Of a stretch of DNA of 64,000 nt, positions 28,565 to 37,757 are shown piece after piece. The stretch's first letter is position 1, and each line of letters begins with the position of its first letter. The notes below the pieces were generated by a model that saw nothing but the letters and a program-made list of their open reading frames with translations, ran no database searches and had not been told where the DNA came from. Source of the DNA: Chitinophagaceae bacterium (lineage in GTDB: Bacteria; Bacteroidota; Bacteroidia; Chitinophagales; Chitinophagaceae); contig JAHBTJ010000017.1 of NCBI GenBank assembly GCA_019638595.1, positions 109,353 to 173,352 of the forward strand. Direction: 5' to 3'. Both the position numbers and the translations under genes were made by a program.

Positions 28565-29764
28565 ATGAAAAAAATAGTACTGGGCTTTAGCGGTGGATTG
28601 GATACTTCTTATTGTGTAAAATACCTGAGCGAGGATAAAGGATATGAAGTGCATTCCGTGATAGTGAATACAGGCGGATTTAGCGATGAAGAACTCAAAA
28701 AGATTGAAGAGCACGCGTATACGCTGGGCGTTACCACCCATACTACCATACATGCCGTTAAGTCGTACTACGACAGCATTATCAAATACCTTATTTACGG
28801 GAACGTATTAAAGAACAATACCTATCCTTTAAGTGTAAGCGCCGAAAGGCTAAGCCAGGCGCTGCACATAGCGGAACATGTTAAAAAGCTGAACGCGGAT
28901 GCTGTTGCCCATGGCAGCACCGGCGCGGGCAACGACCAGGTAAGGTTTGATATGGTGTTTCACATCATGATACCAGGCGTTGAAATTATTACCCCCATAC
29001 GTGATATGAAGCTGAGCCGGGAAGAAGAAATTGCTTACCTCAAGAGCAAGGGTGTGAACATGAACTTCGAAAAAGCGTTGTATTCGATCAATAAAGGCTT
29101 ATGGGGCACCAGTGTGGGGGGCAGGGAAACCCTATCGTCAAAAGGCATGTTGCCTGAAGAAGCCTGGCCAACGCAGGTAACAGCTACGGATAGCCGCGAA
29201 GTGAAATTGAGCTTTGTAAAAGGTGAATTGAAGGGAGTAGAGGGTAAAACTTTTACTCATCCGGCAGAAGCCATACAATACCTGCAAGCTATTGCGGGAC
29301 CTTACGGGATTGGGCGCGATATACATGTGGGCGATACCATTATTGGCATCAAAGGGCGCGTTGGCTTTGAAGCGGCGGCGCCTATGGTAATCCTCAAAGC
29401 GCATCATGCCCTGGAAAAACATGTGCTTACCAAATGGCAGCTCAACTGGAAAGACCAATTGGCGCAGTTTTACGGCAACTGGCTGCACGAAGGGCAGATA
29501 CTGGACCCGGTAATGCGCGATATTGAAGCGTTTTTAAGCAATTCGCAGCAAACGGTTACCGGCGATGTATACGTGCAATTACTGCCCTACCGCTTCCAGG
29601 TAACCGGTATTGAATCGCCGTACGATCTTATGAACAGCAGGTTTGGCAAATATGGAGAAATGAATACCGGTTTTACCGGCGAGGATGTGAGAGGCTTCAG
29701 CAAAATATTCGGCAACCAAACAGGCATATACCGGTTGGTGCAGCAAGATGTTGCCGGTAAATAA
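28565..29764 (+). CDS. argG: Argininosuccinate synthase
   Basis: 399 residues from ATG 28565 (MKKIVLGFSGGLDTSYCV). The PP-loop SGGLDTS binds ATP; GSTGAGNDQVRFD and TPIRDMKLSREEE are typical. Joins citrulline and aspartate. First ordinary arg-pathway gene in a same-strand series extending to argH. Confidence 0.95.
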   Translation: MKKIVLGFSGGLDTSYCVKYLSEDKGYEVHSVIVNTGGFSDEELKKIEEHAYTLGVTTHTTIHAVKSYYDSIIKYLIYGNVLKNNTYPLSVSAERLSQALHIAEHVKKLNADAVAHGSTGAGNDQVRFDMVFHIMIPGVEIITPIRDMKLSREEEIAYLKSKGVNMNFEKALYSINKGLWGTSVGGRETLSSKGMLPEEAWPTQVTATDSREVKLSFVKGELKGVEGKTFTHPAEAIQYLQAIAGPYGIGRDIHVGDTIIGIKGRVGFEAAAPMVILKAHHALEKHVLTKWQLNWKDQLAQFYGNWLHEGQILDPVMRDIEAFLSNSQQTVTGDVYVQLLPYRFQVTGIESPYDLMNSRFGKYGEMNTGFTGEDVRGFSKIFGNQTGIYRLVQQDVAGK

Positions 29765-29865
29765 ATATTAACCGCTGCTTCCGGTAAACAGAACAAATTT
29801 AGAAATGATGGAGGGCTTGCAGGTAACACAGCTTTTGATAACACGGGGGCACAATATTATTGGAT

Positions 29866-30855
29866 ATGCAAAAAATTAAAGTTGGTATAATAGGCGGGGC
29901 AGGATATACAGGCGGAGAGTTAATAAGGTTACTCATCAATCATCCTGCCGCCGACACCATTTTTATACACAGCCGCAGCAATGCCGGTAAACCGGTTTTT
30001 GATATTCACCAGGACCTGTTCGGTGAAACCAAACTAACTTTTACTAACGACCTTTCGGGGTTAAATGGCGGCATTGATGTATTGTTTTTATGCCTGGGTC
30101 ATGGAGAATCAAAGAAGTTCCTGACGGAAAATAAAGTTGCCGATCAAATAAAGATCGTTGACCTGGCAAATGATTTCAGGCTTATCAAAAACTCAGCTAT
30201 TGGTAACCGTAAGTTTGTATACGGTTTACCTGAATTGAACAAAGTGTACATAAAAAGTGCGCATAATATCGCTAATCCCGGCTGCTTTGCAACCACCATA
30301 CAGTTGGGATTATTGCCCCTGGCAAAAGCAGGATTGCTGGAAGAAGTATATACCACCGGCATTACCGGCAGCACGGGCGCCGGACAAAGTCTTTCCGCTA
30401 CCTCTCATTTCAGTTGGCGCGCAAACAATATACAGGCATATAAAACTTTAACGCATCAGCACCTGGGTGAGATAGGCGAATCATTATTGCAACTGCAACC
30501 TGAAAGCAATATTGATTTAAACTTCGTGCCCTGGCGCGGAGATTTTACCAGGGGGATTTTTGTCAGCTCTACCGTGCATTGTAATTTGAGCGCTGAAGAG
30601 CTCAAAACACTGTATAAAGATTTTTACAAAGATGCGGCATTCACTTTCGTAAGTGATCAGCCCATTTTTTTAAAACAGGTAGTAAATACCAATAAAGCGA
30701 TCATACAACTGGAAAAAGTAGGTACCAAGCTGGTAGTACATTCCATTGCCGATAATTTATTGAAAGGCGCAAGCGGGCAGGCTGTACAGAATATGAACCT
30801 GATGTTTGGACTGGATGAAACCGCGGGACTGAGGTTGAAAGCGGCGGGATTTTGA
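29866..30855 (+). CDS. argC: N-acetyl-gamma-glutamyl-phosphate reductase (acyl form may be succinyl)
   Basis: 329 residues from ATG 29866. NAD(P)-binding GGAGYTGGELIRLL at the start and the active-site Cys in NPGCFATTIQLGLLPL. Reduces N-acyl-glutamyl phosphate to the semialdehyde. Confidence 0.93.
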   Translation: MQKIKVGIIGGAGYTGGELIRLLINHPAADTIFIHSRSNAGKPVFDIHQDLFGETKLTFTNDLSGLNGGIDVLFLCLGHGESKKFLTENKVADQIKIVDLANDFRLIKNSAIGNRKFVYGLPELNKVYIKSAHNIANPGCFATTIQLGLLPLAKAGLLEEVYTTGITGSTGAGQSLSATSHFSWRANNIQAYKTLTHQHLGEIGESLLQLQPESNIDLNFVPWRGDFTRGIFVSSTVHCNLSAEELKTLYKDFYKDAAFTFVSDQPIFLKQVVNTNKAIIQLEKVGTKLVVHSIADNLLKGASGQAVQNMNLMFGLDETAGLRLKAAGF

Positions 30856-30968
30856 GAAAAAGCCCCTCTAAATCTCCCCCAAGGGGAGACTTGTGGAGCG
30901 ATTGAAATAATAATAAACTTTTTTAAATTTAAAATTCCCTCCTTTGGAGGGTTAGGGAGGCTTCTATA
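30856..30968. repeat. Bacteroidota-type GC-rich repeat pair
   Basis: AGCCCCTCTAAATCTCCCCC directly after argC and CCTCCTTTGGAGGGTTAGGG just before argD are opposite-orientation members of the same repeat family seen at 33158 and 33514. Confidence 0.6.
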
Positions 30969-32117
30969 ATGAACTTATTCGACGTATACCCAATCAACAA
31001 TATCGCCATCGTAAAGGCAAAAGGCTCTTATGTTTGGGATGATAAAGGCGAACAGTATCTTGACCTGTATGGCGGTCATGCGGTAATCTCTATCGGTCAT
31101 ACACACCCGCACTGGGTACAGCGGATAGAAGACCAATTGAAGAAAATTGCGTTCTACAGCAATTCCATAAAAATTCCTTTGCAGGAAGAGCTGGCAACAA
31201 AACTTGGTAAATTATCCGGCAAGGAAGATTACCAGTTGTTTTTGTGCAACAGTGGCGCCGAAGCCAACGAGAACGCCTTAAAATTAGCTTCCTTTCACAA
31301 CGGAAGGAAAAAGGTAGTTGCTTTCAGCAAAGCATTCCACGGAAGAACGTCTTTGGCCGTATCCGTTACAGATAATAAAAACTATGTTGCCCCGGTAAAT
31401 GAAACCGACAATGTGGTTTTTCTCCCGTTTAATGATGAGCAGGCACTGGAAGATTATTTTGATAAAAACGGAGACAACATTTCTTCCGTAATTATTGAAG
31501 GCATACAGGGCGTTGGCGGCATTAACGTAGCAAGCGATGATTTTTTGAAAAAGATCAGGGCACTATGCGATAAATATGGCGCAGCATATATAGCAGATAG
31601 CGTACAGTGCGGTTATGGCAGAAGCGGAAAATTTTTCAGTCACGACTTTGCCGGTGTAAAAGCGGATATCTATACCATGGCAAAAGGCATGGGCAACGGT
31701 TTTCCGGTGGCGGGGCTTATTATTGCGCCTCATATAAAGCCCAAACATTTTCAGTTGGGGACTACTTTTGGAGGCAATCACCTTGCCTGCGCTGCGGCAA
31801 TAGCAGTACTTGAGGTATTGGAAGCCGAAAAATTGTTAGGCAACGCAGTTATGGTGGGTAAATACCTGAAAGAAGCGTTGAACGAAATACCACAGATAAA
31901 AAATGTAAGAGGCAGGGGGTTGATGATAGGCTTTGACGTACCGGAAGCGCTAAAGGAACTGAGAAAGAACCTGCTGACAAACCATAAAATATTTACCGGC
32001 GAAGCCAAACCGAATGTAATAAGGCTATTGCCTTCGCTGGCGCTAAAAAGAAGAGACGCGGAAGATTTTATCGAGGCGCTGAAAGAAGAGATTGGAGTGA
32101 TGGAAGAAACGGCTTAG
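30969..32117 (+). CDS. argD: Class III aminotransferase, N-acylornithine aminotransferase
   Basis: 382 residues. PLP motifs: NSGAEANENALKLA, DSVQCGYGRSGKFF (Asp of the pyridine contact) and YTMAKGMGNGFPVAG with the Schiff-base Lys. Converts N-acylglutamate semialdehyde to N-acylornithine. Confidence 0.93.
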   Translation: MNLFDVYPINNIAIVKAKGSYVWDDKGEQYLDLYGGHAVISIGHTHPHWVQRIEDQLKKIAFYSNSIKIPLQEELATKLGKLSGKEDYQLFLCNSGAEANENALKLASFHNGRKKVVAFSKAFHGRTSLAVSVTDNKNYVAPVNETDNVVFLPFNDEQALEDYFDKNGDNISSVIIEGIQGVGGINVASDDFLKKIRALCDKYGAAYIADSVQCGYGRSGKFFSHDFAGVKADIYTMAKGMGNGFPVAGLIIAPHIKPKHFQLGTTFGGNHLACAAAIAVLEVLEAEKLLGNAVMVGKYLKEALNEIPQIKNVRGRGLMIGFDVPEALKELRKNLLTNHKIFTGEAKPNVIRLLPSLALKRRDAEDFIEALKEEIGVMEETA

Positions 32118-32197
32118 GGTATAGGGTTTAGGGTATAGGGCCTTAAACCTCATACACTACCTTTCACCTTATACCTTTCACCTTAAAAAAAGCCACA
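32115..32197. repeat. Phrase repeat between argD and argF'
   Basis: GGGTATAGGG-type words and CCTTTCACCTTATACC duplicated next to each other. Same low-complexity class as at 9.0 and 35.3 kb. Confidence 0.5.
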
Positions 32198-33166
32198 TTG
32201 AAACAGTTTATTTCGGCAAATGATGTGAACGATATCAATGCTTTTGTGAAAAAAGCGTTAAACTACAAAGCCAACCCGTTTAAGGATAAAGCACTTGGCG
32301 CCAATAAACGCATTGGACTGTTATTCCTTAACCCCAGCATGCGTACCCGCTTAAGCACCCAGATAGCGGCACAGAACCTGGGTATGGAGCCGATAGTATT
32401 TAATGTAGGCAGCGAAGGTTGGGCTTTGGAGTTTGAAGAAGAAGCCATCATGAGCGGCAGTAAAGTGGAGCACGTAAAAGATGCGGCTCCCATTATGGGA
32501 AAGTATTTTGATATACTGTGCATACGCACCTTTCCATCTTTAAAAAACCGCGAAGACGATTACAGTGAGCTGTATATAAAGCAATTTATCAAATACTCAG
32601 GTATACCGGTGGTTAGCCTGGAAAGCGCTACCCGGCATCCATTGCAAAGCCTTACGGATATTATAACCATTACCGAGGTTTTACAAAACAATCAACTACA
32701 AACCCTAAACCGCAAGCCCAGGATCGTCCTCACCTGGGCGCCCCATGTAAAAGCGCTGCCGCAGTGTGTAGCCAACAGTTTTGCCGAATGGATCAACGCT
32801 TGGGGGCAGGCGGATTTTACCATTACGCATCCCGAAGATTATGAGCTGGATGAACAGTTTACCAAAGGAGCAACCATCACCCATAACCAGGAAGAAGCAT
32901 TGAAAGAGGCAGACTTTGTATACGTGAAGAACTGGAGCACGTACAAAGATTATGGTAAAATATATTGCAACGACCCGGAGTGGATGCTTACCAATGAAAA
33001 GCTGAAGCTGACCAATAATGCTAAAGTAATGCACTGTCTTCCTGTTCGCAGAAATGTGGAGTTGAGCGATGAAATACTGGACGGCCCGAACAGCATTATT
33101 ACGCAACAGGCTTCCAACAGGGTGTGGGCGGCGCAAACTGTTTTGTCGGAAATACTCAGCCCCTAA
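32198..33166 (+). CDS. argF': N-acylornithine carbamoyltransferase (succinyl-type likely)
   Basis: 322 residues starting at TTG 32198; no ATG fits and relatives begin MKKF/MKQF. Carbamoyl-phosphate motif SMRTR, later ESATRHPLQSLTD, TWAPHVKALPQ and HCLPVRRN. This is the AOTC/SOTC branch, not true ArgF. The residue separating them (Glu92 in Xanthomonas AOTC, Pro90 in Bacteroides SOTC) aligns by eye to Val90 in GSKVEH. Published substitutions of Glu92 including Val gave succinylornithine activity, so SOTC function is favoured. Confidence 0.9.
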   Translation: MKQFISANDVNDINAFVKKALNYKANPFKDKALGANKRIGLLFLNPSMRTRLSTQIAAQNLGMEPIVFNVGSEGWALEFEEEAIMSGSKVEHVKDAAPIMGKYFDILCIRTFPSLKNREDDYSELYIKQFIKYSGIPVVSLESATRHPLQSLTDIITITEVLQNNQLQTLNRKPRIVLTWAPHVKALPQCVANSFAEWINAWGQADFTITHPEDYELDEQFTKGATITHNQEEALKEADFVYVKNWSTYKDYGKIYCNDPEWMLTNEKLKLTNNAKVMHCLPVRRNVELSDEILDGPNSIITQQASNRVWAAQTVLSEILSP

Positions 33167-33181
33167 CCCCTGAAGGGGGAT
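33158..33181 (-). repeat. GC-rich repeat over the argF' stop codon
   Basis: Reverse complement of the 24-nt unit inside argB at 33514-33537, 23 of 24 identical. It contributes the last residues (SP) and the stop of argF'. Confidence 0.75.
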
Positions 33182-33209
33182 GGCTACGCCTTTTCTTAAA
33201 TTTAGCTAA

Positions 33210-33356
33210 CCAGTTAAAATACACGAAGATGAACAGGTAAAAGAAAATGATAAGATCAGGGAGGATCATTTAAAAAGTTTAGGATTACACATAATAAGAT
33301 TTAAGAACGAATATATCATCCAAAATTTAGGAACTACGTTGGCAACTATTTCAAAA
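33210..33356 (+). pseudogene. DUF559 endonuclease C-terminal remnant upstream of argB
   Basis: Reading from 33210 in the argB frame, the DNA encodes HEDEQVKENDKIREDHLKSL and then GLHIIRFKNEYIIQNL. This matches the C-terminal half of DUF559 (Vsr-like) endonucleases: H after the catalytic Asp strand, then K-x-R-E, then IRF. There is no start codon and the catalytic core is missing, a stop lying at 33207. It runs uninterrupted into argB. It is a degraded insertion, not a gene. Confidence 0.65.
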
Positions 33357-34226
33357 ATGATAGACGCAATTAAAAGTGAGCAGGCAAAAAAAGAAAAACA
33401 ATCTCTTTTCGTAGTAAAGATTGGTGGCAACATTATTGATGACGAAGCCAAACTATCAGCCTTCCTTAAATCATTTGCCCAACCTGCTGCTACGGAAACA
33501 AATGCTGCTATAAATCCCCCTTTAGGGGTTAGGGGCTTTGTGCTTGTACATGGCGGGGGCAAACTAGCTACCCGTTTAGCTGAACAGATGGGCATTGAGC
33601 AGCAAATGGTGGATGGCAGGAGAATTACAGATGCGGAAACACTGAAGATCGTAACGATGGTATACGCCGGGCATATCAATAAAAACATTGTAGCTCAATT
33701 ACAGGCAAATGGCTGTAACGCTATCGGGCTGAGCGGCGCGGATGGCAACGCTATACTGGCACACAAACGCATCAGCAAAAACAATATTGATTACGGCTTT
33801 GCCGGCGATATTGACGCGGTGAATGCATACCTGCTTACACAATTACTCGCACAGGGTATAACAGTAGTGCTGGCTCCCATTACTCATAACGGGAAAGGAC
33901 AACTGCTCAACACCAATGCCGATACCATTGCCCAGGAAACCGCCAAAGCATTATCTGCACACTATAATGTATCATTGATCTATTCGTTTGAGAAAAGCGG
34001 CGTATTGCTTAACGCAAATGACGACACTACGGTGATCCCCGAAATTAACCCGGCCTCCTACGAACAACTGAAAAAAGAGCAGAAGATCTTCGCAGGCATG
34101 ATCCCCAAGCTCGACAACGCATTTGCCGCGCTGAACAGCGGCGTAAAAAAAGTAATTATAGGAAAAGCGGAAGCGCTGGAAGAGTTGCTGGAAGGTAAGT
34201 CGGGTACAACTATAATCAATGAGTAA
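33357..34226 (+). CDS. argB: Acetylglutamate kinase with an in-frame repeat insertion
   Basis: 289 residues from ATG 33357; TTG 33339 is possible but belongs to the DUF559 remnant. Core motifs: VVKIGGNIID, FVLVHGGGKLATRL, GLSGADGNAI, INKNIVAQLQANGCNAIGL, LNTNADTIAQE. Phosphorylates N-acylglutamate. Between the first strand and LVHGGGK it carries about 15 extra residues including INPPLGVRGF, the translation of an intergenic repeat. The frame is intact. The argE-like gene overlaps its end by 8 bp. Confidence 0.9.
   Translation: MIDAIKSEQAKKEKQSLFVVKIGGNIIDDEAKLSAFLKSFAQPAATETNAAINPPLGVRGFVLVHGGGKLATRLAEQMGIEQQMVDGRRITDAETLKIVTMVYAGHINKNIVAQLQANGCNAIGLSGADGNAILAHKRISKNNIDYGFAGDIDAVNAYLLTQLLAQGITVVLAPITHNGKGQLLNTNADTIAQETAKALSAHYNVSLIYSFEKSGVLLNANDDTTVIPEINPASYEQLKKEQKIFAGMIPKLDNAFAALNSGVKKVIIGKAEALEELLEGKSGTTIINE
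33514..33537 (+). repeat. Intergenic GC-rich repeat inside argB
   Basis: 24-nt unit ATCCCCCTTTAGGGGTTAGG plus GGCT, translated as the NPPLGVRG stretch. Same unit as 33158-33181 in reverse orientation. Confidence 0.8.
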
Positions 34227-35307
34227 AGATTTTTCCATATTAACAACTGAGGCAATTGCTTTGCTGAAAGAGCTGATCGCGGTTCCGTCCTTCAGCAAGG
34301 AAGAAGATCAAACGGCAGGTATACTATGCCTTTTTTTTGCCAAAAAGGGTATACCCCATTTCAGGATCGCCAACAACGTATATGCTTCCAACAGGCATTT
34401 CGATGAAAAAAAACCAACGATCTTGCTGAATTCGCATCACGATACGGTAAGACCCAACAAGGGCTACACGCTCGATCCGTTCAATCCTGTTGAAAAAGAT
34501 GGAAAATTGTATGGACTGGGCAGTAATGACGCGGGAGGAGCATTGGTTGCACTCATTGCTACTTTCCTGTTCTATTACGAAGAAAAAGACCTCTTGTATA
34601 ATATCGTATTCGCAGCCAGCGCGGAGGAAGAGATCTCGGGTAAGAACGGTATTGAATTGCTGCTGCAACACATATCCTTTAATCCGCCGGGCAGAACCTG
34701 GGCTGTTGCAATAGTGGGCGAGCCGACGAAGATGCAGATGGCTGTTGCTGAAAAAGGCTTATTGGTACTGGATTGCATGGCAAATGGCAGAGCGGGGCAT
34801 GCGGCGAGAGAAGAAGGCGACAACGCGATTTACAAAGCAATAAAAGACATTGAGTGGTTTAACTCGTTTCGTTTTCCGAAAGTATCTGACCTGCTGGGGC
34901 CGGTAAAAATGAGCGTAACAGTGATCAATACAGAAAACAAAGCGCACAATGTAGTACCCTCGCAGTGCAATTTCGTGGTAGATATCCGGGTGAATGAGCT
35001 GTATACTTTTGAAGAGCTCCTGGCTATTGTTAAAAGTAATACTTATGTTGACGTACAGCCGCGAAGCCTGAGAATGCGTTCTTCATCCATCCCGTTGGAT
35101 CACCCGGTTGTAAAAGCAGGATTGGAATTGGGAAGAACGTATTACGGATCGCCCACCACTTCGGACAAGGCGTTGATGCCTTTTCTTTCTTTGAAAATTG
35201 GCCCGGGCGATTCTGCAAGAAGTCACACTGCAGATGAGTATATTTTTACAGACGAGATAAGGGAAGGGATTGAACTGTATGTGGGATTGTTGGGGAAGAT
35301 GGTATAG
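34219..35307 (+). CDS. argE: M20-family deacylase, probable N-acylcitrulline/acylornithine deacylase
   Basis: 362 residues. Metal/active-site signatures: NSHHDTV (His and Asp), GLGSNDAGGALVA (bridging Asp), ASAEEEISG (catalytic Glu-Glu) and a C-terminal SDKALMPF...ARSHTADEYI His. With an AOTC/SOTC route, the acyl group is removed after carbamoylation, so acylcitrulline is the expected substrate. Overlaps argB by 8 bp. Confidence 0.87.
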   Translation: MSKDFSILTTEAIALLKELIAVPSFSKEEDQTAGILCLFFAKKGIPHFRIANNVYASNRHFDEKKPTILLNSHHDTVRPNKGYTLDPFNPVEKDGKLYGLGSNDAGGALVALIATFLFYYEEKDLLYNIVFAASAEEEISGKNGIELLLQHISFNPPGRTWAVAIVGEPTKMQMAVAEKGLLVLDCMANGRAGHAAREEGDNAIYKAIKDIEWFNSFRFPKVSDLLGPVKMSVTVINTENKAHNVVPSQCNFVVDIRVNELYTFEELLAIVKSNTYVDVQPRSLRMRSSSIPLDHPVVKAGLELGRTYYGSPTTSDKALMPFLSLKIGPGDSARSHTADEYIFTDEIREGIELYVGLLGKMV

Positions 35308-35584
35308 GATGCAGGTTTGTGGTTACAGTTACACTATTTGAGATTTGAAATTTGAGATTTGATGGCTGTTGCAGGTTGCGGGGTCAGGTTTGTGGTTTCG
35401 GGTTTGTAGTTTATGGTTGCTGATAGCTGACTGCTGATAGCCGATAGCTCATCGCCCACGGCTGATAGCTATTCAGGTTACAGGTTCCAAGTTTGTGTAA
35501 ACCATAAACCAATAAACAAAAAACCACAAACTATACTTGTATCCGAAACCCCTAACTTGCAACCTGTAACCTGTAACTTGTATT
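35308..35584. repeat. Long low-complexity phrase repeat before argH
   Basis: 277 bp of GCTGATAGC/GCCGATAGC, TTTGTGGTT/TTTGTAGTTTATGG and CAACCTGTAACCTGTAAC words. No gene. Same family as 8995, 36887 and 41176. Confidence 0.6.
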
Positions 35585-36886
35585 ATGAAACTCTGGCAAA
35601 AAGACAATTCTTCGGTAAACGAACTGATTGAAAAATTTACGGTAGGGAGAGATAAGGAATTTGACCTGCTGCTGGCACAGTACGATGTGCAGGGCTCTAT
35701 AGCGCATGTTAAAATGCTGAAAGAAGTAGGCTTAATGAGCGAACAGGACGCATCGGACGCGGTTAAAGGGCTGGAAAGCATTTTGCAGGATATACTAAAC
35801 TCAAAATTTACGATTGAGGAAGGTATTGAAGATGTACACTCCCAGGTTGAATATTTACTAACGCAACGCATAGGCGAAGCCGGCAAAAAAATTCACAGCG
35901 GCAGAAGCCGGAACGACCAGGTAGCGGTTGACCTGAAGCTGTACCTGCGGGCAGAAGTGTTGGCGATAAAAGATGAGGTAAAATCCCTTTTTGATCTGCT
36001 TATCAGCCAGAGTGAAAAATTCAAAGACAAATTACTGCCGGGTTATACGCATTTACAGATCGCTATGCCCTCCTCGTTCGGATTATGGTTTGGAGCATAT
36101 GCCGAAAGCCTTACCGACGATATAGAGCTGCTGGCAGCCGCATACCAGGTAGCTAACAAAAACCCGTTGGGTAGCGGGGCTGGTTATGGTTCTTCTTTTC
36201 CTTTGAACAGGACGCTTACTACCGAACTACTGCAGTTCGGTTCGCTGAATTATAATTCGGTATACGCGCAAATGAGCCGCGGCAAAACCGAAAAGATCGT
36301 CGCTATCGGCATCGGCAGTGTTGCGGCAACACTCAGTAAGCTGGCAATGGATGCCTGCCTGTACATCAACCAGAATTTCGGCTTTATTTCTTTCCCCAAT
36401 GAACTGACGACAGGCAGCAGCATTATGCCGCATAAAAAAAACCCGGATGTATTTGAACTGATCCGTGGCAAATGCAACCGCATACAATCTGCCCCCAACG
36501 AGCTTACCTTGCTCATCAACAATCTTCCGTCGGGCTATCACCGGGATATGCAGTTGACCAAGGAAATTTTATTTCCTGCTATAGAAGAGCTGAAAGCCTG
36601 TATCCAAATGACAAAGCTGATGCTGGAAAACATCAGTATCAAGGACAATATACTGGACGATGAAAAATACAAATACCTGTTTAGCGTGGAAGCGGTCAAT
36701 GAGCTGGTGAACAAAGGTATTTCGTTCCGCGATGCTTACCGGCAGGTAGGCAATGATATTGAGCAGGGAAAATTCAATTTCGATTATAAAAAACAACTGC
36801 ATCACACCCACGAAGGCAGTTTGGGTAATTTAAGCAATGATGGTATTGTTACTCAAATGGAAAAAGTGTTGAAGAAGTTTGAATAG
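35585..36886 (+). CDS. argH: Argininosuccinate lyase
   Basis: 433 residues of the fumarase/aspartase superfamily. Signature GSSIMPHKKNPD, plus HSGRSRNDQVAVD and TRHTHLQ-like PGYTHLQIAMP. Splits argininosuccinate into arginine and fumarate; last gene of the cluster, separated from argE by repeats. Slightly shorter than the E. coli enzyme. Confidence 0.94.
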   Translation: MKLWQKDNSSVNELIEKFTVGRDKEFDLLLAQYDVQGSIAHVKMLKEVGLMSEQDASDAVKGLESILQDILNSKFTIEEGIEDVHSQVEYLLTQRIGEAGKKIHSGRSRNDQVAVDLKLYLRAEVLAIKDEVKSLFDLLISQSEKFKDKLLPGYTHLQIAMPSSFGLWFGAYAESLTDDIELLAAAYQVANKNPLGSGAGYGSSFPLNRTLTTELLQFGSLNYNSVYAQMSRGKTEKIVAIGIGSVAATLSKLAMDACLYINQNFGFISFPNELTTGSSIMPHKKNPDVFELIRGKCNRIQSAPNELTLLINNLPSGYHRDMQLTKEILFPAIEELKACIQMTKLMLENISIKDNILDDEKYKYLFSVEAVNELVNKGISFRDAYRQVGNDIEQGKFNFDYKKQLHHTHEGSLGNLSNDGIVTQMEKVLKKFE

Positions 36887-36975
36887 CTGTCAGCGATCAG
36901 CAGTCAGCCATCAGCCATGCTATCAGTGTCATGCCCTGGTATAAGTAGAACAAACCCGAAACTTGCAACCTGCAA
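36887..36975. repeat. Phrase repeat after argH
   Basis: CAGCGATCAGCAGTCAGCCA and AACTTGCAACCTGCAAC words; no gene. Confidence 0.5.
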
Positions 36976-37671
36976 CTAAAAAATACCTTTCAGCTCCTTC
37001 AGCGAACCAACCGTATACGTTGCTTCTACACGATCGGGTATATTTTTATGATTGATAAATACCTGGTCAATGCCTGCGTTTCTTGCACCAGCTATATCCG
37101 CTTCTATATCATCGCCCAGCATAATACTTTCCATTGGAAGCGCACCTGTTTTTGAAAACGCGTAATCAAATATCTCTTTCTGCGGTTTAAGACTGTTGCT
37201 TCCTTCGGAAGTGATAACATTGCCGAAAAAGCCGGTGAGCCCTGAATACTTCAGCTTGTTATGCTGCACGCTCTCGAAGCCATTTGTTATAAGATGTAAA
37301 GCATACCCTTTGTTACGAAGATACCCGAGTATTTCAAGCGTACCGGGGAACAACAACGTACGTGTAGGCAGTTGATCCAGGAATTGCGTATCCATGGTGT
37401 GGGCTAAACTTTCATTGCCTATTTTAAAATCAAGCAGGGTAAGCCGCATCCGCTTCAGTCTCAGTTCTTCCCTTTTAATAAAACCTTTACGATACCGCTC
37501 CCACAGCCTTGTATTGTGATAAATATACCTTTCATAAAAAGCCTCAAAATTTTCCACACCGTATGAAGCTAATTGTAATGTATGATGAAGCTCCTGCAGT
37601 GTAAGCTTGGCGTTCGATTCAAAATCCCACAAAGTATGATCCAGGTCAAAAAATAAATGTTTGTATTTCAT
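36976..37671 (-). CDS. YjjG-family HAD phosphatase (noncanonical pyrimidine nucleotidase)
   Basis: 231 residues from ATG 37671. Motif I FFDLDHTLWDF with the DxD pair, motif II LITNGFESVQ, motif III KPQKEIFDYA and motif IV LGDDIEADIAGA. YjjG-type enzymes dephosphorylate pyrimidine nucleoside monophosphates, including damaged ones. Stands alone. Confidence 0.85.
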   Translation of the reverse strand: MKYKHLFFDLDHTLWDFESNAKLTLQELHHTLQLASYGVENFEAFYERYIYHNTRLWERYRKGFIKREELRLKRMRLTLLDFKIGNESLAHTMDTQFLDQLPTRTLLFPGTLEILGYLRNKGYALHLITNGFESVQHNKLKYSGLTGFFGNVITSEGSNSLKPQKEIFDYAFSKTGALPMESIMLGDDIEADIAGARNAGIDQVFINHKNIPDRVEATYTVGSLKELKGIF

Positions 37672-37757
37672 CACTCCAAAAATAAAAAAGCAAAAATACA
37701 CTGTTTCGTATAAGTATGTAGCTTTGAGCGCACATCACTTATCAGCACTACAATTCT

